A stretch of 64,000 nt of DNA from Streptacidiphilus carbonis (GCF_000787775.1 NZ_BBPM01000005.1:187084-251083); one strand, 5' to 3'; shown: positions 26,592 through 36,744, counted from the stretch's first letter. Translations and numbers: made by a program. The notes: generated from the letters alone by a model not told the origin.

Positions 26592-27548
26592 TCAGCGGTG
26601 CTTGAACTCCTCGATGGCTCCGCGGGTGGTCTGCGCCATGGCGTCGCTGCCGGCGTGCCCGGAGTCCTCGATGATGTGCAGCCGCGCGTCCGGCCACGCC
26701 TTGGCCAGCTCCCACGCCGTCTGCACCGGGCTGCCCATGTCGTGCCGGCCGTGCACCAGCACGGCCGGGATCCCGGCCAGTCGGCCGACGTCGCGCAGCA
26801 GTTGGTCCTCCTCCAGCCACGCGCCGTTGCTGAAGTAGTGTGCGCAGATCCGCACGAAGGCGATCTGCGCGTCGACGTCGCGGTCGCTGTACATGCCCGG
26901 CACGCCGTTGGGCTCGTTGGAGATGACCGCGTCCTCCCAGGCGAGCCAGTCGGCGGCGGCCTTCTCCCGGACCGCCCGGTCGGGGTTCTCCATCAACCGT
27001 GCGTACGCCGCCAGGAGGTCGTCCCGCTCGTCCTCGGGGACGCCGTCGCGGAACCGGTCCCAGGCTTCGGGGTAGAACCGCCCGGCGCCCCGGTAGAGCC
27101 AGTCGGTCTCGGCGCGGCGGGTGGTGGTCACCGCGGGGATCACGATCTCGGTGACCCGCTCCGGGTGCTGCTGCGCATAGGCCAGGATCAGCGTCGAACC
27201 CCAGGAGGCGCCGTTCAGCAGCCACTTGTCGATGCCGAGGTGCTCGCGCAGCCGTTCCATGTCGTCGATCAGGTGCTGCGTGGTGTTCAGGCTCATGTCC
27301 GCCGCCGGGTCGGCGGCGTGCGGGGTGCTGCGGCCGCAGTTCCGCTGGTCGAAGCGGATGACGCGGTAGCACGCCGGGTCCCAGGCCCTCGTCGGCCGCT
27401 GCGGCGCGCCCGAGCCCGGACCGCCGTGGACGTTCAGGGCGGGCTTGCCCTCGGGATTGCCGAGCTGCTCGTAGTAGATCCGGTTGCCGTCACCGGTGTC
27501 GATAAAGCCACTGTCGTACGGACTTGTCGGAGGATAGAGGTCAACCAT
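26592..27548 (-). CDS. pip: proline iminopeptidase (alpha/beta hydrolase)
   Basis: A 318-residue prolyl aminopeptidase of the S33 family, releasing N-terminal proline from peptides in the cytoplasm. It has the oxyanion motif HGGPG at 41-45, the nucleophile Ser115 in GASWG, Asp270 in HGRHD and His298 in DSGHAG. The opening MVDLYPPTSPYDSGFIDTGDG is typical of the family, as is the length. It is divergent from the SGNH hydrolase with only 49 bp between the starts. Confidence 0.92.
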   Translation of the reverse strand: MVDLYPPTSPYDSGFIDTGDGNRIYYEQLGNPEGKPALNVHGGPGSGAPQRPTRAWDPACYRVIRFDQRNCGRSTPHAADPAADMSLNTTQHLIDDMERLREHLGIDKWLLNGASWGSTLILAYAQQHPERVTEIVIPAVTTTRRAETDWLYRGAGRFYPEAWDRFRDGVPEDERDDLLAAYARLMENPDRAVREKAAADWLAWEDAVISNEPNGVPGMYSDRDVDAQIAFVRICAHYFSNGAWLEEDQLLRDVGRLAGIPAVLVHGRHDMGSPVQTAWELAKAWPDARLHIIEDSGHAGSDAMAQTTRGAIEEFKHR

Positions 27549-27597
27549 GGTCGTCGATCGTACGGGACCGGCCGTTGCCAGGTGGCAGCATGGGCCA

Positions 27598-28389
27598 ATG
27601 GCCGCCTATCAGCACGTCGTCGCCCTGGGGAGTTCGTTCGCCGCCGGACCGGGAATCGATCCGATCGTCGACCGGGGCGCGCTGCGGTCCGGTCGCAACT
27701 ACCCCAGCCTGCTCGCCGAGCGGCTGGGCGCCCGGCTGACCGACCTGACCGTGTCCGGGGCGACCACGGCGACCATCCTGGACACACCCCAACACGCCTT
27801 GTGGCGAAGGACGTTCGCTCCTCAGCTGGAGGGGGTCCCGGACGATGCCGACCTGGTGACGGTCACGGCCGGCGGCAACGACCTCGGCTACATCGGCTCC
27901 ATGGTGCGCGCCGCCTCGGCCGGACGGCTGCGATCCCGGCTGCTGACCCGGCCGTTGGCCGCGATCGTGGGCCGCGGCGGCCTCCCCGCCGCGAGCGACG
28001 AGGCGGTGGAGCAGGCGGTGGACGGGCTGACCCGGGTGGTGCGGGCCGCCAGGGTCCGCGCGCCGAGGGCGCGGGTGGTGCTGGTCGACTACCTGACCCT
28101 GGTCGGCGGCTCCACCCGGCCCGATCCCGGAACGCCGTTCACGACGGCCGAGATCGCCGCCTTCCGGCTGCTCGCGGAGCGCCTCGCGGACGCCTTCGCC
28201 GTGGCGGCCGAACGCACCGGCGCCGACCTGGTGCGGGCCTCGGCGCTGAGCGGGCGGCACGGCCTGGGATCGGCCGATCCGTGGGTGACCGGGTTCCGAA
28301 CTCCCCGGCGCGGCGCACCCTTCCACCCCAACGCGGCGGGCATGGAAGCCGTCGCCGAAGCCGTGTGCACAGCCCTCGGCACCGGGTGA
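27598..28389 (+). CDS. SGNH/GDSL-type hydrolase
   Basis: A 263-residue SGNH hydrolase without a signal peptide. Block I is VALGSSFAAGPGI (Ser in place of the usual GDS with GSS), block III VTAGGNDLGYIG, and the C-terminal block FHPNAAGMEAVAEAV carries the catalytic His. Such enzymes deacylate esters or lipids; the substrate cannot be inferred. ATG at 27598 is 3 bp inside a GC-rich region with weak ribosome sites; a longer reading from 27547 is possible but would overlap the divergent pip promoter. Confidence 0.82.
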   Translation: MAAYQHVVALGSSFAAGPGIDPIVDRGALRSGRNYPSLLAERLGARLTDLTVSGATTATILDTPQHALWRRTFAPQLEGVPDDADLVTVTAGGNDLGYIGSMVRAASAGRLRSRLLTRPLAAIVGRGGLPAASDEAVEQAVDGLTRVVRAARVRAPRARVVLVDYLTLVGGSTRPDPGTPFTTAEIAAFRLLAERLADAFAVAAERTGADLVRASALSGRHGLGSADPWVTGFRTPRRGAPFHPNAAGMEAVAEAVCTALGTG

Positions 28390-28463
28390 CGCTCCGTCAG
28401 TGACGTCGGCGGGAACTCCGGTCAGGCCCTGGCACATTTCGCAATCCTGCAACATTCGCCGCA

Positions 28464-28492
28464 TTGTGAGCGTCGTGGCCCGCTGCTATCAA
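28464..28492 (+). promoter_or_regulatory. candidate promoter of the peptide ABC operon
   Basis: -35 TTGTGA (28464-28469) and -10 TATCAA (28487-28492) with a 17-bp spacer, leaving a leader of about 135 bases before the start codon at 28634. The leader carries an inverted repeat ggcatg-gg-catgcc (28562-28575). Confidence 0.45.
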
Positions 28493-28633
28493 TGAGTCAT
28501 GATCGCGACAAGGTCCGGCATGGAGCATCCGGGCCCGGGGTAGACCCATGCGAAGGCTAATGGCATGGGCATGCCGCACTTATTAGGTTGATTCGGACAT
28601 GACACTACGCTTTCGAAGGAGGCGAGGACACCC

Positions 28634-30478
28634 ATGAGAGTGGTCCAACGGCTGAAAGTCGCCGCAGTCGCGACGGTCCTGGCGCTGGTCGCGGTCGGGT
28701 GCACCGGGAGCAGCAGCGGTGGCGGCGGTGCGATCAACAACGGCGAGAGCGCGACGGCCGGCAAGGCCGCGGTGAAGAAGGGCGGGACGGTCACCCTCGC
28801 GGAGGTGGGAACACAGCCCGACTTCATCTTCCCGTTGGTCCCGGCGACCAACCAGAACGGCTACAACGTCAACCTGACCCAGCCCATGTGGCCGTTCCTG
28901 GTGTACGCCGGCGACGGCGCCAACTCGGTGGTGAACAAGGACAAGAGCCTGTTCACCTCCCTTGACTACTCCAATGGCGACAAGCGGATCACCATCCACC
29001 TCAAGACCTGGAACTGGTCCGACGGCCAACCGGTCACCAGCCGCGACTTCTCCTTTGTCTACAACCTGCTGAAGGCCAACGCCTCCAACTGGAGCGCTCA
29101 TCTGGTGGGGCTCTTCCCCGAGGACGTCGCCAAGGTGTCCACCCCCGACGCCCACACCGTGGTGCTCGACCTCACCCAGGCGTACAACCCGGACTTCTAC
29201 ACCGACGACGTCCTCAGCACCATTCCACTGCTGCCGCAGCACGCCTGGGACAAGACCTCCGACACCGGCGCGGTCGGTGACGACGACACCACCGCCACCG
29301 GGGCCAAGGCCGTCTACGCCTACCTGCAGAAGGAGGGGGCGAAGACCACCGCCTTCACCAGCAACCCGCTGTGGCAGGTCGTCGACGGGCCGTGGAAGCT
29401 GTCCGAGTTCCGCAGCAACGGCTACTACAGCTACGTACCCAATACCCAGTACTCCGGCTCGGACAAGCCCAACCTCGACAAGATCGTCTTCTCCCCGTTC
29501 ACCACGGACACCCCCGAGATCAACGCCCTGCGCTCGGGCAGTTCCCTGGACATCGCCGCGCTGCCGCTGAACGACCTCAAGCAGGCCCAGGCGCTGGAGT
29601 CCAGCGGCTACGCGATCGCCAGCGTGCCCATCCCGGGTGTCGCCGAGATCCAACCCAACCTCTACAACTCCTCCGTCGGCGCGGTGTTCCGCCAGCTCTA
29701 CATCCGCCAGGCGCTGGAGTACCTGATCAACCGCGACCAGATCGTCGCCAAGGTCTACAACGGCTACGCGGACCCGGGCAATGGGCCGGTCCCGGTCAAG
29801 GCCGCCGGCACCTGGGCCTCACCGCTGGAGAAGAGCGGCGGCCCCTACCCGTACGACCCGGCCAAGGCCAAGTCACTGCTGCAGGCGCACGGCTGGAAGG
29901 TGGTGCCCAACGGCACCACGACCTGCGCCGACCCCGGGACCGGCCCCACCCAGTGCGGCGCGGGCATCAGCGCGGGCCAGGCCCTGACGTTCGGTCTGGC
30001 CTACTCCTCCGGCCGGGCCACCACGGACCAGCAGAACGCCGCCATCAAGTCCTCCGAGGCCCAGGCCGGCATCACCGTCAACCTCAAGTCGGAGCCGTTC
30101 AACACGCTGATCAGCACGATCGGCACCTGCACCGCGGCCTCGCACCCGGCCTCGGGCTGCGGCTGGCAGCTGGCCGAGTTCGGCTACGAACCCTACCCGC
30201 TCTACCCCAACGGCACCGGCTACTTCGACACCGGCGGCTCCGGCAACTCCGGCGGCTACTCCGACCCGACGATGGACCAGCTGATCAAGGCCACCGAGTA
30301 CGGCGCCTCCTCCCAGGCGTTCACCCAGTACGAGGACTACGCGGCCAAGCAGCTCCCCTGGCTCTGGCTGCCGCTGCGCGAGAGCCTGCTGGTCTACCGC
30401 AAGAACCTGCAGGGAGTGGTCCCGCTCAACCCGTTCTCGCAGGCGCAGAACTTCGAGGACTGGGGCTTCACCTCGTGA
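28634..30478 (+). CDS. peptide ABC transporter substrate-binding lipoprotein
   Basis: A 614-residue family 5 solute-binding protein, the extracytoplasmic receptor of a peptide or nickel-type importer. The leader MRVVQRLKVAAVATVLALVA ends at Cys23 in AVGC, a lipobox. Typical features follow: GTVTLAEVGTQPDFIFPL, the TWSDGQPVT-like segment at NWSDGQPVTSRDFSFVYNLL, and the C-terminal domain with YIRQALEYLINRDQIVAKVY. AAGGAGG at 28615-28621 precedes the ATG. It heads a dpp/opp-type operon with two permeases and one fused ATPase. The ligand is not known. Confidence 0.92.
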   Translation: MRVVQRLKVAAVATVLALVAVGCTGSSSGGGGAINNGESATAGKAAVKKGGTVTLAEVGTQPDFIFPLVPATNQNGYNVNLTQPMWPFLVYAGDGANSVVNKDKSLFTSLDYSNGDKRITIHLKTWNWSDGQPVTSRDFSFVYNLLKANASNWSAHLVGLFPEDVAKVSTPDAHTVVLDLTQAYNPDFYTDDVLSTIPLLPQHAWDKTSDTGAVGDDDTTATGAKAVYAYLQKEGAKTTAFTSNPLWQVVDGPWKLSEFRSNGYYSYVPNTQYSGSDKPNLDKIVFSPFTTDTPEINALRSGSSLDIAALPLNDLKQAQALESSGYAIASVPIPGVAEIQPNLYNSSVGAVFRQLYIRQALEYLINRDQIVAKVYNGYADPGNGPVPVKAAGTWASPLEKSGGPYPYDPAKAKSLLQAHGWKVVPNGTTTCADPGTGPTQCGAGISAGQALTFGLAYSSGRATTDQQNAAIKSSEAQAGITVNLKSEPFNTLISTIGTCTAASHPASGCGWQLAEFGYEPYPLYPNGTGYFDTGGSGNSGGYSDPTMDQLIKATEYGASSQAFTQYEDYAAKQLPWLWLPLRESLLVYRKNLQGVVPLNPFSQAQNFEDWGFTS

Positions 30479-30524
30479 CGGCCCATCACCCCGCACCGGG
30501 CGCCCGCGGAGCGGCGGGCGCCCG

Positions 30525-31478
30525 GTGACCGCCTACCTCCTGCGGCGGACCGGCCAGGCACTGGTGGTGGTCTTCGGAGTCATGGTGCTGACCTTCGTGA
30601 TGATCCACCTGGTCCCGGGCAGCGCCGCCCGGGCCAGCCTCGGCACCCGCGCCACCGCCGAACGGATCGCCCTCTTCAACGCGGCCAACGGCCTGGACCG
30701 ACCGCTGGCCGCACAGTTCGTGTCCTTTGTGCAGCAGGCCGCCGAGGGCAACTTCGGCACCTCCTACTCCCTGCACCAGCCGGTGTCCACGCTGATCGCC
30801 CAGCGGCTGCCACGCGACGGGGTGCTGCTGGGGCTGTCCACCCTGCTGGCGCTCTCGGTCGCGCTGCCGATGGGGATCTTCCAGGCGGTGCGGCGCGGCC
30901 GGGTCGCGGACCACGTCCTCACCGTGGTGTCGTTCGTGCTGTATTCGATGCCGGACTTTTTCTTCGCCCTGCTCCTGGTCGCGGTCTTCTCGGTGCAGCT
31001 GCACCTGCTGCCCTCCCAGGCCCCGCAGGCGGAGAGCGTCGCCGGGATCCTGGCCGACCCGCGCGCCCTGGTGCTGCCGGTGGTCACACTGACCCTGGTC
31101 AGCGTGGCGGGTTTCAGCCGCTACATGCGGTCCTCGGCGATCGGCACCCTGGCTCAGGAGTACGTCCAGGTGGCCCGCTCCAAGGGACTGCCGGAGCGGC
31201 TGGTGCTGCGCCGGCACGTGCTGCGCAACTCGCTGCTGCCGGTCGTCACGGTGCTGGGGCTGTCGGCCCCGACCGTGGTGGCCGGGGCGGTCATCGCGGA
31301 GTCGGTCTTCAACTACCCAGGCATGGGACTGCTCTTCTTCCAGGCCGCCACCAGCAAGGACTACCCGGTCATGCTCGGCTCGACCCTGGTGGTCGGCGTG
31401 GCCACCGTCATCGGCAGCCTGCTCGCCGACATCGCCTACAGCCTCCTCGACCCCCGGATCCGCTATGTCGACGCTTGA
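30525..31478 (+). CDS. peptide ABC transporter permease (DppB/OppB type)
   Basis: A 317-residue membrane permease with about six helices, forming the translocation channel with its neighbour. It starts MTAYLLRRTGQALVVVFGVM at a GTG, has FMIHLVPGS-like context, a large loop (about 45-95) typical of DppB, and the EAA motif region EYVQVARSKGLPERLVLRRH, which contacts the ATPase. The C-terminal helix ends at IAYSLLDPRIRYVDA. It overlaps the following permease gene by 14 bp. Confidence 0.93.
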   Translation: MTAYLLRRTGQALVVVFGVMVLTFVMIHLVPGSAARASLGTRATAERIALFNAANGLDRPLAAQFVSFVQQAAEGNFGTSYSLHQPVSTLIAQRLPRDGVLLGLSTLLALSVALPMGIFQAVRRGRVADHVLTVVSFVLYSMPDFFFALLLVAVFSVQLHLLPSQAPQAESVAGILADPRALVLPVVTLTLVSVAGFSRYMRSSAIGTLAQEYVQVARSKGLPERLVLRRHVLRNSLLPVVTVLGLSAPTVVAGAVIAESVFNYPGMGLLFFQAATSKDYPVMLGSTLVVGVATVIGSLLADIAYSLLDPRIRYVDA

Positions 31479-32430
31479 ACCCCTGGAGACCTCCGGACCC
31501 GAAGGACCGTCAGGACCCGCAGGACCCGCAGGTCCCGCAGGACCCTCAGGACCTTCGGGACCGCTGGGCGCGCCGCCCGCGCCGCGCGGCTCCGGACGGC
31601 TGCTGGTGGCGGCGTTCGTCCGCAACCGGCGCGCCCTGGTCGGGCTCGGCATGGTCGCGGTGATCGCTGCCTTCTGCTTCATCGGACCGCTGCTGTACCG
31701 GACCGACCAGGTCACCGTGCGGCTGGACCTGGCGAACCTGCCGCCCGGCACCGGCAATCCGCTGGGCACCGACGCCTCCGGGTACGACGTGCTGGGACGG
31801 ATGATGGCGGGCGGCCGGTCGTCGCTGGAGCTCGGCTTCGCGGTGGCCCTGACCACCACCGTCATCGGCACCCTGTACGGCGCGGTCGCCGGCTATCTCG
31901 GCGGCATCGTCGACGCGGTGATGATGCGGGTCATCGACACATTCCTCGCGATCCCCGGCATCGTGCTGCTGCTGATCATGGTCAGCATGATCACGCCGAC
32001 CCTGTGGAGCATCGTCCTGCTGCTGTCGCTGCTGTCCTGGCTCGGTGCCGCACGCCTGGTCAGGGGAGAGGTACTCGCCCTGCGGACCAGGGAGTTCGTG
32101 CTGGCGGCCCGGATGATGGGCGGCACCGGGGGGCGGATCGTGCTGCGGCACCTGGTGCCCAACGCCGCCGGGGTGATCATCGTCAGCGGCACCTTCACCA
32201 TCGCCGACTCCATCCTGACCCTGTCGGCCCTCAGCTTCCTCGGGCTCGGGCTGCCGCCGCCCCACGCCGACTGGGGCACCATGCTCTCCGCCGGGCTGAA
32301 CTCCCTGTACGACGGCTACTGGTGGCTGGTCTACCCGCCCGCGCTGATCCTGATCACCACCGTGGTGGCGTTCAACCTGATCGGCGACGCCGTCCACGAC
32401 GCCCTGGACGTCCGGCAGCAACGCCCCTGA
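31465..32430 (+). CDS. peptide ABC transporter permease (DppC/OppC type) with collagen-like N-tail
   Basis: A 321-residue partner permease. Helices cover about 50-70, 110-140, 155-180, 190-210, 230-255 and 285-310, with the ATPase-contact motif EFVLAARMMGGTGGRIVLRH. Uniquely, residues 11-34 of the cytoplasmic leader are eight consecutive Gly-Pro-X triplets (E, S, A, A, A, S, S, L in X), a collagen-like stretch rare in this family. The ATG at 31465 overlaps the upstream gene by 14 bp. The function of the tail is unknown. Confidence 0.92.
   Translation: MSTLEPLETSGPEGPSGPAGPAGPAGPSGPSGPLGAPPAPRGSGRLLVAAFVRNRRALVGLGMVAVIAAFCFIGPLLYRTDQVTVRLDLANLPPGTGNPLGTDASGYDVLGRMMAGGRSSLELGFAVALTTTVIGTLYGAVAGYLGGIVDAVMMRVIDTFLAIPGIVLLLIMVSMITPTLWSIVLLLSLLSWLGAARLVRGEVLALRTREFVLAARMMGGTGGRIVLRHLVPNAAGVIIVSGTFTIADSILTLSALSFLGLGLPPPHADWGTMLSAGLNSLYDGYWWLVYPPALILITTVVAFNLIGDAVHDALDVRQQRP
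31495..31566 (+). repeat. Gly-Pro-X (collagen-like) codon repeat
   Basis: Nine-base repeats of the form ggaccx-like (ggaccgtca, ggacccgca, ggtcccgca and variants) encode eight Gly-Pro-X triplets at the start of the DppC-type permease. Confidence 0.85.
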
Positions 32431-32491
32431 CCTGCCGCGACCACCTGCTCCGGACATTTCTGACGCCGCAACGGATCCGAGGACCACGCCC

Positions 32492-34552
32492 ATGCCGCCC
32501 CTCCTTGAGGTCAGGAACCTCACCACCCACATCAGGACCCGGCGCGGAACCGTCCGGGCCGTGGACGACGTGTCCTTCACCCTGGAGGCCGGCGAGACCC
32601 TGGGCCTGGTCGGCGAGTCCGGCTGCGGGAAGTCGATGACCGGCCTGTCCCTGATGGGACTGCTGCCGCCCGGCGGCGCCATGGTCGGCGACTCCTCGGT
32701 GGCGCTGGACGGGCGCGAACTGGTCGGGCTGCCCGAACGCGACCTGCGGCGGGTGCGCGGCAATGACATCGCCATGGTCTTCCAGGACCCGATGACCTCC
32801 CTGGACCCCACCAAGACCATCGGCCACCAGGTCGCCGAAGGCGTGCTGCTGCACCGCGGCTGCAGCCGGGCCGAGGCCGCCGACCGGGCCGCCGAGGTGC
32901 TCGGCCTGGTCGGGCTGCCGCATCCGCGCGAGCGGCTGAAGGACTACCCGCACCAGCTGTCGGGGGGTCTGCGGCAGCGGGTGCTGATCGCCATGGCCCT
33001 GGCCAACGAACCCCGGGTGCTGATCGCCGACGAGCCCACCACCGCGCTGGACGTCACCATCCAGGCGCAGATCCTGGCCCTGCTGGCCGACCTGCGCGCC
33101 CGGCTCGGCATGGCGATGATCCTGATCACCCACGACATGGGCGTCACCGCGGGCCACACCGACCGGGTCAACGTCATGTACGCCGGCCGCATCGCCGAGA
33201 GCACCGGCACCGACCGGCTGTTCCACGGCATGCGCCACCCCTACACCCAGAGCCTGCTGGCCTCCGTGCCCCGGCTCGACCAGGACCCCGGCAAGGAACT
33301 GCCCACCATCCCCGGGATGCCCCCGGACCTCACCGACCCGCCCGGCGGCTGCCGCTTCGCCGGCCGCTGCCGCTACGCCACCGACCGCTGCCGCACCGAC
33401 GAGCCCGAGCTCACCGGCTCGGACCAGCACCGCTACGCCTGCTGGCACCCGACCGACGGCCCGCTGCCACCGAGCGCCACCGCCGCGGTGCCGCGCGCGA
33501 CCGAGGCCGCGGCGCCGGCCGTCCACGACCGGCCGCTGCTCGAAGCGCGCGGCCTGGTCCGGGAGTTCCCGGTCCGCGGGGCCCGGATCCCCGGCCGCGG
33601 CCGTCGCGTCGTGCACGCCCTTTCCGGCGTCTCCCTCGAACTGGCTCCCGGCGAGACCTTCGGCCTGGTCGGCGAGTCCGGCTGCGGCAAGACCACCCTC
33701 GGCCGGCTGCTGGTCGGCCTGGACCGCCCCGACACCGGCACGGTCACCCTGGACGGCACCGACCTCGGCCTACTGCGCGGCCGCGAGCTGCGCCGGCGCC
33801 GGCGCGACCTGCAGATGATGTTCCAGGATCCGTTCTCCTCGCTCGACCCCCGGATGCGGGTCGGCGGCATCCTGCGCGAGCCGCTGCAGATCCAGGGCAT
33901 CGGCACGGCCCGCGAGCAGAAGGCCCGGGTCGCCGAACTGCTCGCCGAGGTCGGGCTGCCCGAACGCGGCGCGGAGCTGTACCCGCACGAGTTCTCCGGC
34001 GGCCAGCGCCAACGCATCGGCCTGGCCCGCGCGCTGGCGCTCACGCCGAAGCTGATCGTCGCCGACGAGCCGGTCTCCGCGCTGGACGTGTCCGTACGGG
34101 CCCAGGTGCTCAACCTGATGAACCGTCTGCAGGCGTCGCACGGCCTGTCCTACATCGTCATCTCGCACGACCTCGCGGTGGTCCGCTACCTGGCCGACCG
34201 GATCGGGGTGATGTACCTGGGCCGCATGGTCGAGGTCGGCAGCGCCGACGACATCCACCTGCGGGCCGCCCACCCGTACACCGCCGGACTGCTCAAGGCC
34301 GTCCCGGTGCCGGACCCGCAGCTGGAGCGGGCCAAGCTCGGCACCGGGATCAGCGGCGAACTGCCGAGCCCGGTCGACCCGCCCTCGGGCTGCCGCTTCC
34401 GCACCCGCTGCCCCCTGGCCCGCGAACGCTGCGCCGACGAGGAGCCCGCCCTGCGGCTCTTCGGCGCCGGCCACACCGCGGCCTGCCACTTCCCCCTGCA
34501 GCAGCCGCTCCCCGACACCCCGGCGAAAGCCGCCACCGACGCCTCCGCCTGA
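32492..34552 (+). CDS. peptide ABC transporter fused ATPase (DppD-DppF)
   Basis: A 686-residue fusion of two ATPases. Half 1: Walker A GESGCGKS (41-48), signature LSGGLRQR (156-163), Walker B VLIADEP (176-182), and a C-terminal oligopeptide domain with [15 protein letters not shown] and clustered Cys. Half 2: Walker A GESGCGKT (394-401), signature FSGGQRQR, Walker B IVADEP, and again [15 protein letters not shown]. The two halves normally exist as separate DppD and DppF, so a single gene codes both energisers. It ends the importer operon. Confidence 0.94.
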   Translation: MPPLLEVRNLTTHIRTRRGTVRAVDDVSFTLEAGETLGLVGESGCGKSMTGLSLMGLLPPGGAMVGDSSVALDGRELVGLPERDLRRVRGNDIAMVFQDPMTSLDPTKTIGHQVAEGVLLHRGCSRAEAADRAAEVLGLVGLPHPRERLKDYPHQLSGGLRQRVLIAMALANEPRVLIADEPTTALDVTIQAQILALLADLRARLGMAMILITHDMGVTAGHTDRVNVMYAGRIAESTGTDRLFHGMRHPYTQSLLASVPRLDQDPGKELPTIPGMPPDLTDPPGGCRFAGRCRYATDRCRTDEPELTGSDQHRYACWHPTDGPLPPSATAAVPRATEAAAPAVHDRPLLEARGLVREFPVRGARIPGRGRRVVHALSGVSLELAPGETFGLVGESGCGKTTLGRLLVGLDRPDTGTVTLDGTDLGLLRGRELRRRRRDLQMMFQDPFSSLDPRMRVGGILREPLQIQGIGTAREQKARVAELLAEVGLPERGAELYPHEFSGGQRQRIGLARALALTPKLIVADEPVSALDVSVRAQVLNLMNRLQASHGLSYIVISHDLAVVRYLADRIGVMYLGRMVEVGSADDIHLRAAHPYTAGLLKAVPVPDPQLERAKLGTGISGELPSPVDPPSGCRFRTRCPLARERCADEEPALRLFGAGHTAACHFPLQQPLPDTPAKAATDASA

Positions 34553-34580
34553 CGGTTGAGCCGGTGGTTCAGGCGACAGT

Positions 34581-35768
34581 TCAGCGGAACACCTTGGCGA
34601 GGCGGGTCAGGCCCTCGCCGATCTCGTCCGGGGTGTGCGTGGTGAAGGACATCCGCAGCGCGGTGGGGTCCGGGGGACCGGCGAAGAAGGGAGCGCCCGG
34701 GACGTAGGCGACGTCACGGGCCACCGCCTCGGCCAGCAGGGCGGTGGCGTCGTGGCCCTGCGGCAGCTGCACCCAGAGGAACATCCCGCCGTCGGGACGG
34801 TTCCACCGGCTGCCGGTCGGCAGCGCGTCGGGCAGCCCGGCCAGCAGCGCGTCCCGCCGGGCGTGGTAGGCGGTGCGGACCCTGGCCAGATGGGCGTCCA
34901 GGTCGTTGTCCGCGAGATAGCGGGCCGCTGCGGCCTGGTCGACGGTGGAGGTGTGCAGGTCGGCGGCCTGCTTGGCGATGACGCAGGCACGGCGCAGGGC
35001 CGCGGGGGCGCGCAGCCAGCCCAGCCGCATCCCCGGGGCCATGATCTTGGAGAAGCTGCCGAGCAGCACCGTGCGGTCGGCCGCCGCCTCCAGCGATGCG
35101 ATCCACGGCTGCGGCTCCCCCTCGAAGCGCAGATCGCCGTACGGGTCGTCCTCGACGATCCACAGCCCGTGCCGCTCGGCGACCTCCGCGACGGCCCGGC
35201 GGCGCTCGGCGGGGAGGGTCCGGCCGGTCGGGTTCTGGAAATTGGTCACCAGGTAGAGCAGCTTGGGCCGCTCGGCGACCACCAGGTCCGCCAGCGCCGC
35301 CGGATCGAGGCCGTGCTCGTCCGAGGGCACCGGCAGCACCCTGGCCCCGGCGAACCCGAAGCTCTGCAGAGCGGCGAGGTAGGTGGGGTCCTCGACCAGG
35401 ACGACGTCGCCCGGCTCCAGCAGCGCCGCGGCGACCAGCGTCAGCCCCTGCTGCGATCCCCCGGTGACCAGCAGGTCGTCCGCGTCCGTGGCCAGCCCCC
35501 GGACGCCGAGCCGGGCGGCGACCGCGGCCCGCAGCGCGGGGTCGCCCTCGGTGGTCGAGTACTGCAGCACCCGCCGCGGCTCCTCGGCGAGGACCTGGTC
35601 GTACGCGGCCCGCAGTCCCTGATGGTCGAACAGTTCCGGTGCGGGCAGCCCGCCGGCGAAGGAGATCACCTCGGGCCGCGCGGTCAGCGCGAGGATCTCG
35701 CGCACGGGCGACGCACCCACGGAGACGGCACGTGAGGCAAGGGCGGGGACGGCGGCTCGGCTGGTCAT
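34581..35768 (-). CDS. class I/II PLP-dependent aminotransferase
   Basis: A 395-residue aminotransferase of the subgroup annotated as 2-aminoadipate or aspartate-like transaminase. PLP site: Lys241 in GSFSKIMAPG, NFQNPTG around 176-182, Asp208 in EDDPYGDLRF and the phosphate-binding GSQQG. The first 30 residues (ALASRAVSVGASPVREILAL) are standard. It lacks the GntR DNA-binding domain of MocR regulators, so it is an enzyme. Divergent from nothing here; it is convergent to the ABC operon with a 28-bp gap. Confidence 0.9.
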   Translation of the reverse strand: MTSRAAVPALASRAVSVGASPVREILALTARPEVISFAGGLPAPELFDHQGLRAAYDQVLAEEPRRVLQYSTTEGDPALRAAVAARLGVRGLATDADDLLVTGGSQQGLTLVAAALLEPGDVVLVEDPTYLAALQSFGFAGARVLPVPSDEHGLDPAALADLVVAERPKLLYLVTNFQNPTGRTLPAERRRAVAEVAERHGLWIVEDDPYGDLRFEGEPQPWIASLEAAADRTVLLGSFSKIMAPGMRLGWLRAPAALRRACVIAKQAADLHTSTVDQAAAARYLADNDLDAHLARVRTAYHARRDALLAGLPDALPTGSRWNRPDGGMFLWVQLPQGHDATALLAEAVARDVAYVPGAPFFAGPPDPTALRMSFTTHTPDEIGEGLTRLAKVFR

Positions 35769-35821
35769 ACGCGCAGCCTACGAAATCCGGCCGTCCGCGC
35801 CACCGCCCTTTCACCATCCGG

Positions 35822-36637
35822 TCAGCGGCGGACGCGGGCCAGCAGCGCCGCATGGGGCAGCGCCAGCCGGCCGTCGGGCCGCGCGAACTCCGGGCAGAGC
35901 AGCTCGAACTGACGCTTGATCTCGCTCCGTACCTGCTCGGACTGGTTCAGCACGATCTGCCCGACGCAGCCGACGCCCGCCGCCGCCCCGCCCCACCACT
36001 GCTCAGCGGTGGCCAGGTGGTCCCAGCGGACCGTCTCGCACCCGGCGCCGTGCAGCCCGGCCGACTCCATCAGCCCGACCAGCCCCTGCGGGTCGCGCGA
36101 GAAGTCGTGCCCGGGGTCGAGCGGCGGCAGCTCCGGCGGCCGGACCGCGCCGGCGGCCTGCTGGGCCCGGCCCAGCAGCGCCTGCCCCGACGCCGGCGGA
36201 ACGGCCCAGACCGTCACCGCGACCGAACCGCCGGGGCGCACCACCCGGCGCAGCTCGGCCAGGGCGTCCCGGGGCCGCCCGACGTGGTTGATCACGAAGT
36301 TGCTCACCACCGCGTCGAACTCACCGTCGGCGAAGGGAAGTTCCGGCAGGACCGCCACTTTCACCTCGGCCGCGGGGGCCGCCTGCCGGGCCAGCTCCGC
36401 CATGCCGGGCTCGGCGTCGACCGCGGTCACCTTCGCCCCGCGCGCGCAGGCCGCCGCCGCGGCCGTGCCGGGACCGGTCCCCACGTCGAGGACCCGGGTC
36501 CCCTCGCGCACCCCGGCGGCATCCAGCAACTGCGGCACCGTGTACGCGCACAGAGCCGCGAAGCTGTCGGCGTACGCGCCGGCCCGGCCGGACCACATCC
36601 GCCGCTCACTCTCGTCGAAGCCCGTCACCACGACCAT
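35822..36637 (-). CDS. class I SAM-dependent methyltransferase
   Basis: A 271-residue methyltransferase with RVLDVGTGPGTAAAAACARG (motif I), VTAVDAEPGMAELARQ, FDAVVSNFVINHVGRP (motif II region) and a UbiE-like RRVVRPGGSVAVTVW. The C-terminal 100 residues include MESAGLHGAGCETVRW and a WWGGAAAGVG cap. Either the ATG at 36637 or the GTG at 36631 may be used; the G-rich ribosome site GGGAGG just upstream is better spaced for the GTG. It could modify a small molecule; the acceptor is unknown. Confidence 0.82.
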   Translation of the reverse strand: MVVVTGFDESERRMWSGRAGAYADSFAALCAYTVPQLLDAAGVREGTRVLDVGTGPGTAAAAACARGAKVTAVDAEPGMAELARQAAPAAEVKVAVLPELPFADGEFDAVVSNFVINHVGRPRDALAELRRVVRPGGSVAVTVWAVPPASGQALLGRAQQAAGAVRPPELPPLDPGHDFSRDPQGLVGLMESAGLHGAGCETVRWDHLATAEQWWGGAAAGVGCVGQIVLNQSEQVRSEIKRQFELLCPEFARPDGRLALPHAALLARVRR

Positions 36638-36694
36638 CCCCTCCCGGATCCACCGCGAGAGATCGACACCGCGGTGGCCCAGGACCCTAGCGCA

Positions 36695-36731
36695 CGGCCC
36701 GGCCCGCAGGGTCGGCGGCGGCGCCGGGCCG
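36695..36731 (-). terminator. candidate hairpin downstream of GH16
   Basis: Arms cggcccggc (36695-36703) and gccgggccg (36723-36731) with a 19-base loop, 14 bp past the stop of the leftward GH16 gene at 36745. Confidence 0.4.
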
Positions 36732-36744
36732 CACCCGGTGGGCG

